From NCBI GenBank assembly GCA_023386835.1, contig JAEWIY010000079.1, forward strand, positions 1 to 29,885: a stretch of DNA of 29,885 bases, written 5' to 3'. The DNA is from Verrucomicrobiota bacterium. Lineage in GTDB: Bacteria; Verrucomicrobiota; Verrucomicrobiia; Opitutales; Opitutaceae. Shown in pieces: positions 17,028 to 24,578 of the stretch. Within the stretch, counting starts at the first letter, position 1; each line of letters opens with the position of its first letter. The notes below the pieces were generated by a model. That model did not search any database. It saw only the letters and a program-made list of their open reading frames with translations, and was not told where the DNA came from. The translations under genes were made by a program, and so were the position numbers.

Positions 17028-18559
17028 TGCTCGTAGTTCGGTCGCTCGACCGGAACCTGGTTGGGCAGGTGTCCCCAGTAGCCGCGATGGATGTCGAGCG
17101 GATCTTCCATCAAGTGCCCCTGGTCACCGCTTTCGACCACCCATCGATCCAGCGTCGCGCGCAGCTCCTGAAGAACGGCGGCCTGGTCCGGGTCATCGGC
17201 AAGATTCCGGATCTCGTGCGGGTCGTTTTCCAGGTCGTAGAGTTCCTCGATCGGCTTCCGGTCGGCGGCGAAGAGCGCCTGCTCGGGTGTCAGCATTCCC
17301 GATGCTTTCAAGGCCAGGATCAGCCGCCACGTCGGGTAGGACCGCACCTTGTAGGCGTTGTACTGCATGTACGGCAGCGCCGGCAGGTAGTTGCGAATGT
17401 ACTTCCATCGTTTCGTCCGCACCGCACGCATGCGATCCGTTGTAATGTCCATCCGGTCGCGAGCGGAAATCACATGCTCCCTCGGCTGCGCATCGGCCGC
17501 GAGAAAGTCGCGTCCCTGCATTGTCGGGAGCGGACGGATACCGGCCAGTCCCAGCAGGGCCGCGCTGACATCGATCGACGAGACGAGTTGGTGGTCGACC
17601 TCGCCCGCCCTCCGGCCATCCGGCCACCGGATGATCAGGGGCACATGCGTGCCCTGATCGTAGAGAAACTGCTTCCCGCGGGCGAGGCACTGGCCGTTGT
17701 CGCCCATGAAGACGATGATCGTCGAGTCCAGCAGCCGCTCGTCGCGCAGCCGCGCGAGGACATCGCCGACGTACGAATCGAGGAGCATGATCGCGTCGAG
17801 GTAGTTGCCCATTTCGTCGCGCACGATCTCGTGGTCCGGATAGTAGGGCGGCACGGGGATCGCCTCGGGACGCACCGGATGCGGAACGCGCTCCCGATCC
17901 TGCCGCGCCGCCTCCCAGCCGATGCCCTTGTGACTCTCCTGAATGGTGAGCTGGGCAAAGAACGGCTGTCCCGGACGCCGGAGGTTCCAGTCGCGTCCGT
18001 CAAAGGCTTGGTCTAACTGAAAGTTGAAGTCGGTCTTTCCGGAGCCGCGGGCGCCCGTCGTCAGCTTGCGTCCGGTCACCGGGTCGCGCGGCTTGCTCTC
18101 CTCCGAGACGTTCGCGGTGTAGTAGCCCGCCGCCCGGAAGTAGTGGGTTATCGAATACACGCTTTCGGGAAGCGGTTTCCGGTTCCACGGCCACGTTCGG
18201 TGGTTCTGCGCGCCGATGCTCGTCTGATACATGCCCGTCATGAGGGCCGAGCGGCTCGGCGAGCAGACCGGGGATGTGGTGAAACAACCGGTGTAGCGCA
18301 CGCCCTCCCGCGCAAGCCGGTCGATGTTGGGCGTCTGCACGAGATCCGCCGCCCAGTTCTCCGGGTAGCACCCGAGTTCGGGGCCGATGTCCTCGGCAAG
18401 GATCAGCAGCACATTGGGCGCGTCCGGACCTGCCGGCGGAATGTCCGGAAGCGCAACGGCAAGGGAAGTCGAGCTCCAGCACAACCCGAGGATGAGCCGG
18501 GCGCTCCGGACGCCTGGGGCTGCTCTGACGGCTGCACGCGCAAAGCGGTTCTTCATCAT
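17024..18559 (-). CDS. S1 sulfatase, heparan N-sulfatase (SGSH)-like
   Basis: This type I sulfatase has 511 residues from the ATG at 18559. The frame is open further upstream into the receptor gene, but this start lies 20 bases after the receptor stop and gives a proper signal peptide. Metal-site motif LAEDIGPELGCY, formylglycine cysteine Cys99 in CSPSRSALMTG, QLTIQESHKG, VFMGDNGQCLARGKQ and FLYDQGTHVPLIIRWP place it with the heparan N-sulfatase-like branch, the same broad type as the first domain of the giant fusion. It ends with a HLPNQVPVERPNY tail. The substrate may be an N- or O-sulfated glycan; the branch name does not prove sulfamidase activity. It is the first enzyme gene after the receptor. 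Confidence 0.92.
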   Translation of the reverse strand: MMKNRFARAAVRAAPGVRSARLILGLCWSSTSLAVALPDIPPAGPDAPNVLLILAEDIGPELGCYPENWAADLVQTPNIDRLAREGVRYTGCFTTSPVCSPSRSALMTGMYQTSIGAQNHRTWPWNRKPLPESVYSITHYFRAAGYYTANVSEESKPRDPVTGRKLTTGARGSGKTDFNFQLDQAFDGRDWNLRRPGQPFFAQLTIQESHKGIGWEAARQDRERVPHPVRPEAIPVPPYYPDHEIVRDEMGNYLDAIMLLDSYVGDVLARLRDERLLDSTIIVFMGDNGQCLARGKQFLYDQGTHVPLIIRWPDGRRAGEVDHQLVSSIDVSAALLGLAGIRPLPTMQGRDFLAADAQPREHVISARDRMDITTDRMRAVRTKRWKYIRNYLPALPYMQYNAYKVRSYPTWRLILALKASGMLTPEQALFAADRKPIEELYDLENDPHEIRNLADDPDQAAVLQELRATLDRWVVESGDQGHLMEDPLDIHRGYWGHLPNQVPVERPNYEQ

Positions 18560-18579
18560 GCTTGATGGATTGGGCCTCG

Positions 18580-21500
18580 TCACAGGCGAACCGACGCACC
18601 GATGGCGAAATAGCGCCCTGTATCCCCATACTCCATACCCCACCCGGACCGGCCGACATAGGAGCGCTCCGGCTCATTGGAAAGATTGTTGCCCTCGAGA
18701 TGAAGGGTCCAGCGCTCGTTGATGCGATAGCTGGCCGTGAGGTCGAAACCGACATAGCGGCCGGCGTAGATGTCCAGCCCCGGGTCTCCGAGTCCCACGA
18801 GGTAGTCACCGCGCCGGTTCATCGAGACGCGGATCGTCAGGCCGTGCTTCTGATACGACAGAGCCAGGTTGGTGAGAGTGTCGGACTGCCCGAACAAGGG
18901 CAACACCTCCCCCGCCCGTCCCGGCTCCGTGATCGTCACGGACGAGTCCACCAGCGTGTAGTTGGCATAGACGCCCAACCCGTCGAAGGGCGCCGGAAGA
19001 AACGTCAACTGCTGCTGGTAGGTGAACTCGACGCCTTCGATCCGCGCGTCCCCGGCGTTGTTGTACGCCACGATCCGCGCGGGCAGTTGCTCGAAGACGC
19101 CCGTGCGTTCGCTCCGATAGATCGGACCGTCGAGATCCTTGCGAAACACCCCAACGGAGATCAGGCCGATGGACGAAAGGTAGTACTCGAGGCTCGCGTC
19201 CCAGTTCATCGATTCGATCGCCCTCAGGTCAGGATTCCCGCCGGACACGTTCACGGGATCCTCTGCGGTCGGATTGGTGGGACGATTGACCGAAAAGTTC
19301 GGCGCCAGGTAATCGATGCGCGGCCGGGCGAGCGTGTTGTTCCAGGAGAACCGGGCAACGAGATCCTCCGTGATCCGGTATCGCGCATGAAGTCCGGGCA
19401 GGAGATTTCCGTAGGAGGAGCTTTCGCGCGTCGGGACAAACAAGCCGGCTTCGGTACGCGTGCCCCGGCTCTTCGTCTCCGTGTGTTCGTAGCGAGCGCC
19501 AGCCAGGAGATCGAGCCGCCCGAACCCGACGTCAGCCATGAGGTATGCGGCGTGGATGTCCTCTTCCACGGCATAGTCCTCGACGGTGGAATCGAACATC
19601 GAGGTGGCTTCGTTGAAAACGAACAGATCGCGATTCCTCCGTAGATAATCCCGGTAGAACAGCGGATCGACGGACGGCCCGAAGCGGTACCGTCCCAGCA
19701 ATTGATCCTGAACATTGATGAGGGGCGCGAGCCGCTCGTCGCTGAGTCCCAGGGTGCCATTGTTGGCTATGCCATTGTACGTTTCGCGGAACACATCGCG
19801 GCTCCGGTCGCTCATCCGGGTTTTGATTCCGCCGCTGAAGATCACTTCGCGATCCGCCACGGCGGTCGCCCAGGCGAGGTCGAGCTTCGCTCCGTATTCA
19901 TCGTTCTCGACCCGTCGATCCTGCGCCTGGGACTGGTTGTGCGCGTAGTTGGCCGGATTGTGAATGTCGCGGTTCTCCGCGGTGCTGTCCGGCGTCGCGA
20001 TGAAGAAGTACGGCGTGGAAAAATCGAACGTGATCGGGAGGTTCGTTCCGGTCTGCCACTGGCCCTGGTAGGCCTCCTGGCGGTTGGAGCCGGCGCTGTA
20101 CCATGAATCGAATTCGATGGTGAGGTCGCCCCGCTCCCAGTGCCCTCCGGCACTCAGGGACGCGGCCCGGTCGGTGAAGGTGCGCGGATTGACGATGCGG
20201 CGCGCGCGAACGCCTGTCAGCGAGATTTCCGTGATCCTGCCGTCGGCGACCGAGACGGGATTGGTCGCGTTGAAGTTGTCGCGCGTCTGGTAAAGAAATC
20301 GCGGCCGGTCGTTGTTCTCGACGAACTCGTTGAAGGACACGCGCACGTGGATCCGGTCGGCGGTGTTCACCTTGTGCTCCAGCGCCGTCGAGACGCCGGT
20401 GCGTTCGCGGTCGATCGTCAGCCAGTGCATCGACACGACGTTGGGAATCACGCCGGTGACGCCGCCGAAGGTCTTCTCCGCCCAGTTGTCGGTCTGGAGA
20501 AACTCCTCGACGCCCTTTCGGCGGTTGTAGGAGAGCGACAGGCTGAGTCCCCAATCCTCGTTCGCGCCGAACACGTCGGAGAACGTGGCTCCGGCACGGT
20601 ACCCGATCTTGTCGCTCAGGTCGTTGTATTGCAAATACGCATTGGCGGAGACCATGCGGCCTTCGGTATCGAACGCGCTCCTCGACTTCAGATTCACCGC
20701 GCCGCCGATGCTGTCGCCATCCATGTCCGGCGTCACCGCCTTCACCACCTCGATGCCGGCGAGTTGTTCGGCCGCAAATACGTCCATCGAGATCGTTCGG
20801 CCGTCGACTTGGTTGGAGAGGATGCTCACGCCATCGAGCGTAAACGAGTTCAGGTCGGAAGCCGCTCCGCGAATCGTGACATCGCGGCCTTCGCCACGCT
20901 GACGAACCAGCGAGACGCCCGCGATGCGTTGCAGCGCCTCCGCGGCGTTCCGATCCGGAAAGTTCCCGATGGCGTCGGCCGACACCAGATTCACGATATT
21001 CGTTGCGGCTCGTTGCTGCTGGATTGCCCGGGCCTGCCCTTCCCGTGCGCCCTCGATCACGAGAGCCTCCAGGGCGATCACGTCTCCCTCCGCCGACATC
21101 GCGACATCGATCTGTTGCGCGTCACCGGCCCGGACATCGATCGGGACGAGCTGATCCGCGAAGCCTAAGTAACGGGCGACAATTTGCTGTTCGCCGGACC
21201 GAACCTGACGGAGGACGAAATGACCGCTTCGTTCCGCCACTGCGGAGAGATCGCTTCCCAACACCGCAATCACCGCGCCCGGCAGCGGATGGCCGCTGCC
21301 CGCATCAAAGACCCGGCCCCGCACGACTCCGGACCCGTCCGCTTGTGCGCGAAGACTTTCGCCGGCGCCCTCCGCCGTCGTCGCCGCGGACGAGTTCGAC
21401 CGGTCCGGACCAGGCTGCTTCCCGTCCCGCTCCGGAATAATCGTGACAGCTCCCGTCGTATCGCCCTCGACAAAGGTGAGACGCGTGCCCGCAAGCATCC

Positions 21501-21759
21501 GCCTGAGCGCGTCGAGAGACGGATATTCGCCCTTCACGGCGCGGGTCCTGACTCCCTGCACGGCCTGCGAGGAGAAAAGAACCTCGATGCCCGACTGCAC
21601 CGCGAAGGCCTTGAGAGACACCTCCGCCTCGCCCGAAGGAATGTCGAACGCTCGCGGTGTCGGATCCGCTGCCGCGGCCGGAATGGAGCAGACGGCGCAT
21701 GCGACAACAAAGCGCAGGAGAAACAGGCGGAAGAGGCGGGAAAGGATGTGGGGCTTCAT
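18580..21759 (-). CDS. TonB-dependent receptor with STN signalling domain (FecA-type transducer)
   Basis: This outer-membrane receptor has 1059 residues from the ATG at 21759, chosen over an ATG ten codons upstream because the signal peptide (LFRLFLLRFVVACAVCSIPA) begins here. The order is STN domain about 37-105 (FDIPSGEAEVSLKAFAVQSG), which in FecA-type receptors contacts an inner-membrane FecR; a carboxypeptidase-regulatory-like beta-sandwich about 143-220 (VVRGRVFDAGSGHPLPGAVI); a plug starting about 245 (FPDRNAAEALQRIAGVSLVRQ, DVTIRG); and the barrel to the C-terminus (YFAIGASVRL). The plug resembles the Xanthomonas/Caulobacter-type receptors used for carbohydrates. It lies right after FecR and sigma genes and right before two sulfatases, so it probably both imports a sulfated-glycan fragment and reports its presence. 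The ligand is inferred. Confidence 0.92.
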   Translation of the reverse strand: MKPHILSRLFRLFLLRFVVACAVCSIPAAAADPTPRAFDIPSGEAEVSLKAFAVQSGIEVLFSSQAVQGVRTRAVKGEYPSLDALRRMLAGTRLTFVEGDTTGAVTIIPERDGKQPGPDRSNSSAATTAEGAGESLRAQADGSGVVRGRVFDAGSGHPLPGAVIAVLGSDLSAVAERSGHFVLRQVRSGEQQIVARYLGFADQLVPIDVRAGDAQQIDVAMSAEGDVIALEALVIEGAREGQARAIQQQRAATNIVNLVSADAIGNFPDRNAAEALQRIAGVSLVRQRGEGRDVTIRGAASDLNSFTLDGVSILSNQVDGRTISMDVFAAEQLAGIEVVKAVTPDMDGDSIGGAVNLKSRSAFDTEGRMVSANAYLQYNDLSDKIGYRAGATFSDVFGANEDWGLSLSLSYNRRKGVEEFLQTDNWAEKTFGGVTGVIPNVVSMHWLTIDRERTGVSTALEHKVNTADRIHVRVSFNEFVENNDRPRFLYQTRDNFNATNPVSVADGRITEISLTGVRARRIVNPRTFTDRAASLSAGGHWERGDLTIEFDSWYSAGSNRQEAYQGQWQTGTNLPITFDFSTPYFFIATPDSTAENRDIHNPANYAHNQSQAQDRRVENDEYGAKLDLAWATAVADREVIFSGGIKTRMSDRSRDVFRETYNGIANNGTLGLSDERLAPLINVQDQLLGRYRFGPSVDPLFYRDYLRRNRDLFVFNEATSMFDSTVEDYAVEEDIHAAYLMADVGFGRLDLLAGARYEHTETKSRGTRTEAGLFVPTRESSSYGNLLPGLHARYRITEDLVARFSWNNTLARPRIDYLAPNFSVNRPTNPTAEDPVNVSGGNPDLRAIESMNWDASLEYYLSSIGLISVGVFRKDLDGPIYRSERTGVFEQLPARIVAYNNAGDARIEGVEFTYQQQLTFLPAPFDGLGVYANYTLVDSSVTITEPGRAGEVLPLFGQSDTLTNLALSYQKHGLTIRVSMNRRGDYLVGLGDPGLDIYAGRYVGFDLTASYRINERWTLHLEGNNLSNEPERSYVGRSGWGMEYGDTGRYFAIGASVRL

Positions 21760-21788
21760 CGTGACATTTGTCGCACAGCGACGCGACA

Positions 21789-21802
21789 CGTCTGTACAGA
21801 CG
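21789..21802. promoter_or_regulatory. Perfect 14-bp palindrome upstream of the receptor
   Basis: CGTCTGTACAGACG is its own reverse complement and lies 30 bases upstream of the receptor start, in the 94-base gap after the FecR gene. It could be an operator. The CGTCT element on the minus strand also resembles ECF -10 sequences, with GGGATT about 13 bases before it, a spacing too short for a confident promoter call. Confidence 0.4.
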
Positions 21803-21853
21803 GATGGGCGCGGGAAATCCCTACACCCAATTCTCCACCTGCCTCGCGGGCGC

Positions 21854-22756
21854 TTAGCGGCGCTGCAACTCGAAGGTCTGCGCGCCCACCGCCGTCGCCT
21901 GAACGCCGAAGCTCTGATCGAGAAGCTGGAACAGGGCCTCGATGTTATCGGCCCGAATGATGCCGCTCAGACGGTATGCGCCGATCTCCGGATCCTTCAG
22001 AACGATGTCGACGCCCGCGTGCTCCGTCAGGACCGGCAGGATCTCGACAAGCGGCGTATCCGAAATCTCGATCCTGGGAATCCGCCACGCGAGCCGCTCG
22101 GACATCTCCTCCGGAGGGAGATTCCGGACGGTCGCTAGAGGAGCATCGGACGGACCGGAATGCGCCGACTCGATCAGCGCATGATCGCCGGCCTTCAAAA
22201 CGGCCAGCGCTTCGTCTTGTGCCGCCCGTTCATCCGGAGCCGGCGTGGATTCATCGTGGTCGACCGCGACCACCCCTTCGGTGACAAGCACGTCCAGGCC
22301 GCCAGAGGTTTGCGACACGCTGAAGGCCGTGCCGACGGCGCGAACGCTGAACATGCCAGCCGCAACGACGAACGGACGGTTTTGCTCCTTCGCCACTTCC
22401 ACGTGAATCTCCCCGCGGAGGAGCCGCAGCTTCCGCAGGCTGGAGGTGAACGTCGCTTCGACCGCTGCGTCCGATCGCAGCTGCACAACGGAACCATCCT
22501 CAAACACGAGGCGTTCCGGCGAACGCATCATCAGCATTGCTCCACCCCGACCTGCGCTCGACTCCCTCTCCTCCTGAACGACGGGAATCACGACAGTGGC
22601 GAGCAGCAGCACCCCGAGCAGCGCTCCTGCACCGGCGATTCGCCTGCGCTTCCGTCGGCGCGCCTGCCGTCGGGCCAGTGCGGCCAGCACCGCCTCCGCA
22701 TGGCCCTCCTGTACCGCCCAATCGATAGGCGAGGTGCGTTGATCTTCGCAGTTCAT
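21854..22756 (-). CDS. FecR-family anti-sigma/sigma regulator
   Basis: This 300-residue single-pass inner-membrane protein has a cytoplasmic part of about 1-39 ending in a very basic stretch (RRQARRRKRRR), a membrane segment about 40-60 (IAGAGALLGVLLLATVVIPV), a periplasmic FecR domain about 80-175 (FEDGSVVQLRSDAAVEATF, LLRGEIHVEVAKEQNRPFVV, VRAVGTAFSV), and a C-terminal STN-like/DUF4974 domain about 225-298 (IEISDTPLVEILPVLTEHAG). FecR proteins carry the signal from the receptor's STN domain to the ECF sigma factor. The cytoplasmic part is short and lacks a clear canonical FecR N-terminal motif. Its start overlaps the sigma stop as ATGA, which fixes their stoichiometry. Confidence 0.92.
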   Translation of the reverse strand: MNCEDQRTSPIDWAVQEGHAEAVLAALARRQARRRKRRRIAGAGALLGVLLLATVVIPVVQEERESSAGRGGAMLMMRSPERLVFEDGSVVQLRSDAAVEATFTSSLRKLRLLRGEIHVEVAKEQNRPFVVAAGMFSVRAVGTAFSVSQTSGGLDVLVTEGVVAVDHDESTPAPDERAAQDEALAVLKAGDHALIESAHSGPSDAPLATVRNLPPEEMSERLAWRIPRIEISDTPLVEILPVLTEHAGVDIVLKDPEIGAYRLSGIIRADNIEALFQLLDQSFGVQATAVGAQTFELQRR

Positions 22757-23301
22757 CGGGAGCTCCGGAATCCGCGGGCGGCCAGGTACGCTTCGCAGCG
22801 CCGCGTCCCGCGCGCGACGTGCGCCTCCACGGTCTTCTCCGACAGGTTGAGCCGCTCGGCGACCTCGCGCTGCGAGAGTCCGTGCAGCTTTCTGAGAACG
22901 ATCACTTCGCGGCAGCGTTCCGGCAGCGCATCGATGGCCGCGGCCACGAGCTCAATCTTCTCACGCTGTTCCAGCAGTCGGGCTGATTCCTTGACCGCTT
23001 CACAAGCGTGAAGGTCGTCGATGTCCTCCACATCGGCGGCCAGGCTGGGGCGTGAGCGGCGCAATGTATCCAGTGCCAGATTACGCGCGATCGTGAAAAG
23101 AAAAGCGCGAGTCGACACGATGCGGCGGGCGGCGCGGGCCTTCCAGACCCGCAGCAGGGACTCCTGGACCACGTCGTCCACGTCGCCGATCGTCGGGAAC
23201 GAACTCCTGATGTAGCTCCTCAACTTCGGAGCATGGCAATGCACATGGTCCACGAACCATCTCGAGTCATCGGAAAGATCCTTGGGGCTTGGGACGCTCA
23301 T
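22753..23301 (-). CDS. ECF sigma factor, FecI-like
   Basis: This 182-residue sigma-70-family ECF factor has region 2 at about 22-85 (DVDDVVQESLLRVWKARAAR, then RAFLFTIARNLALDTLRRSR) and region 4 at about 125-175 (LPERCREVIVLRKLHGLSQREV followed by the recognition helix LSEKTVEAHVARG). It directs RNA polymerase to a small set of promoters, normally including that of its receptor. It is the first gene of the right-hand operon, coupled to FecR by ATGA. Upstream is a 279-base gap. This and the STN-bearing receptor form the classical cell-surface signalling trio, here leading into sulfatase genes. Confidence 0.94.
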   Translation of the reverse strand: MSVPSPKDLSDDSRWFVDHVHCHAPKLRSYIRSSFPTIGDVDDVVQESLLRVWKARAARRIVSTRAFLFTIARNLALDTLRRSRPSLAADVEDIDDLHACEAVKESARLLEQREKIELVAAAIDALPERCREVIVLRKLHGLSQREVAERLNLSEKTVEAHVARGTRRCEAYLAARGFRSSR

Positions 23302-23580
23302 CGCGACGAGGCTCCACTAGGCCGCAAATATCCAAAAGCAATCATCAATGCGAGCGCGCACTATCCCTCGCGGCTTGGCCAGACGTCGTCTTTTGCGCGA
23401 ATCGCGTGGAGTCAGTGCGTGCGGCCTCTTGGAGAAATCATATCAACTCGATTGAAGTACATTGGCCCGCGGCTCGTTCTCATCTGATCCTGCAGACAGA
23501 GTCCAACTTTAGCCAGTCGCAGACTCCGTTCCAGCTTCTGAGGGAACCGTCAAGTTCAACCAGGGTCACGCGGATCCGCC
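23302..23580. promoter_or_regulatory. Divergent intergenic region, sigma operon / small membrane protein
   Basis: This 279-base gap between two divergent genes should carry promoters both ways. It is visibly richer in A/T than the genes around it. On the minus strand there is a TATGAT at about 23435-23440, a possible -10 element, but no good -35 element at the right spacing. I see no clear operator. Confidence 0.4.
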
Positions 23581-23958
23581 ATGAGCGCACAGCAGCCCCG
23601 GCGGAAAATAGGTGACCTGGAAATCAGCGAAGATATCGAGTTCCAGAAGAAGTCATGGCGGTTCGAACGCGTCAGTCAGTATCTAGTTCTCTTATTGGTC
23701 GTACTCGCTTTACTGGGACTTTTCGGAGGAGGCCCAATCAGTTCGACTACTCGGACCAGCCAGAACGGGCTCCAAGTCGAATGTCCCCGCTTCCAGAGGA
23801 ATCACTCTTCGTACCGTCTCAAGATCACACCGTCCGCCGCTTCGATTCGCGAGGGGCAGGTTTCGATCTGGGTTGACCAGTCATTGCTCCATGCTTTGCG
23901 CATTGAAAACATCACTCCGGAATCCGTCTTTGCTCCGCAGTTTCGTCTCCGCTCTTGA
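23581..23958 (+). CDS. Small single-pass membrane protein, possibly 3'-shortened
   Basis: This 125-residue protein has a polar N-terminus (IGDLEISEDIEFQKKSWRFE), one strongly hydrophobic segment at about 34-50 (YLVLLLVVLALLGLFGGGP), then a soluble beta-rich part (LQVECPRFQRNHSSYRLKI) facing outside. The pattern 'E-I-(D/E)-x-D-hydrophobic-FQ-x-x-x-W' followed by a membrane segment ending LGLFGGGPL recalls a family of uncharacterised bacterial membrane proteins of roughly 160-170 residues. Against that recollection the last 35-45 residues are missing, and the frame stops after VFAPQFRLRS. The gene sits at the edge of the integrase module, so truncation by insertion or deletion is plausible. No function is assigned. 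Confidence 0.6.
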   Translation: MSAQQPRRKIGDLEISEDIEFQKKSWRFERVSQYLVLLLVVLALLGLFGGGPISSTTRTSQNGLQVECPRFQRNHSSYRLKITPSAASIREGQVSIWVDQSLLHALRIENITPESVFAPQFRLRS

Positions 23959-24233
23959 TTGGTGCCGCAATCACGCCGCGTGAGGGGTCACAACTCGCGC
24001 CCGCGTGCGTCCACGCGCGAGGGCGCGAATTCCCCCGTTTCGGAAGGGCGATGAATTTCTTCCCTCTTCTTCGGAACGGAAGCATCGGCTTGCAGCCATT
24101 CATGCGCGCGCTGGTCTGATTCGGCGTCGATCGTGAGACCTCCACCTGAGGGTAGGCCGCATACCCCGAATTCGGCGGGGGCTCGAACTGGCGGTGACCC
24201 CGGGATAGAGGAATACTGCAGCAAGGCTAAGTT
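23959..24233. other. Non-coding stretch before the excisionase-like gene
   Basis: This 275-base stretch has no convincing gene. An open frame on the minus strand through it has no family look. It contains the large hairpin listed separately and a palindromic CCGAATTCGG near 24168-24177. I find no perfect flanking repeat that would mark an attachment site. Confidence 0.4.
23996..24027. repeat. Long GC-rich hairpin
   Basis: CGCGCCC (23996-24002) pairs with GGGCGCG (24021-24027), and GCGTG (24003-24007) with CACGC (24012-24016), around a CGTC loop, leaving a four-base bulge GCGA. This 12-bp two-part stem lies 37 bases after the stop of the small membrane protein gene. It could be a terminator lacking a T-run, or part of a recombination site for the neighbouring integrase. 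Confidence 0.45.
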
Positions 24234-24578
24234 ATGGTATCTGCGGCGCCACAGATCACGGAGCTGAAAACGTTCGCTGCATTCTACGCGCTGAACGGCA
24301 CCATCCGACGCGTGTACTTCGAGGCTCAGGACGATGAAGAGGCTCGAGCGCTGTGCGCGCAATGGGGCGCTGGGCTGGAGGGTCCCGCTACTCGCCCTGA
24401 AACGAAGACGGAGCCGCTTCCCGCTGCCTACGATGAGAAGACTGCACGAAAGCTCTTGGGCGGAATATCGCAGGCGACGCTTTATCGATGGCTCGCTGTC
24501 GGGAAGCTGGATCGGGTTGCCGACACAAGGAGACTGTTGATCACCCGGTCTTCGATTGAGCGCCAGAATCTGGTTTGA
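24234..24578 (+). CDS. Excisionase-like HTH DNA-binding protein
   Basis: This is a 114-residue protein. Residues about 65-110 (YDEKTARKLLGGISQATLYR, WLAVGKLDRV, RRLLITRSSIER) form a helix-turn-helix plus wing of the MerR/excisionase (HTH_17) type, with the usual 'choose helix, W, G-x-L, R-R-x, I-x-x-x-S' order. The N-terminal half (FAAFYALNGTIRRVYFEAQD) looks like a short beta-alpha module for which I have no name. Such proteins bind attachment DNA and steer the direction of tyrosine recombinases, or repress the integrase. The last 38 bases overlap the 3' end of the convergent integrase gene, an intimate pairing that supports a common function. Confidence 0.72.
   Translation: MVSAAPQITELKTFAAFYALNGTIRRVYFEAQDDEEARALCAQWGAGLEGPATRPETKTEPLPAAYDEKTARKLLGGISQATLYRWLAVGKLDRVADTRRLLITRSSIERQNLV

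Noticed and set aside
24160..24215. Possible tRNA remnant on the minus strand, with GGTCACC...TTCGAGC resembling a variable loop plus T-loop.
   Set aside because: The flanking bases do not pair into a T-stem, and there is no acceptor stem or CCA end.
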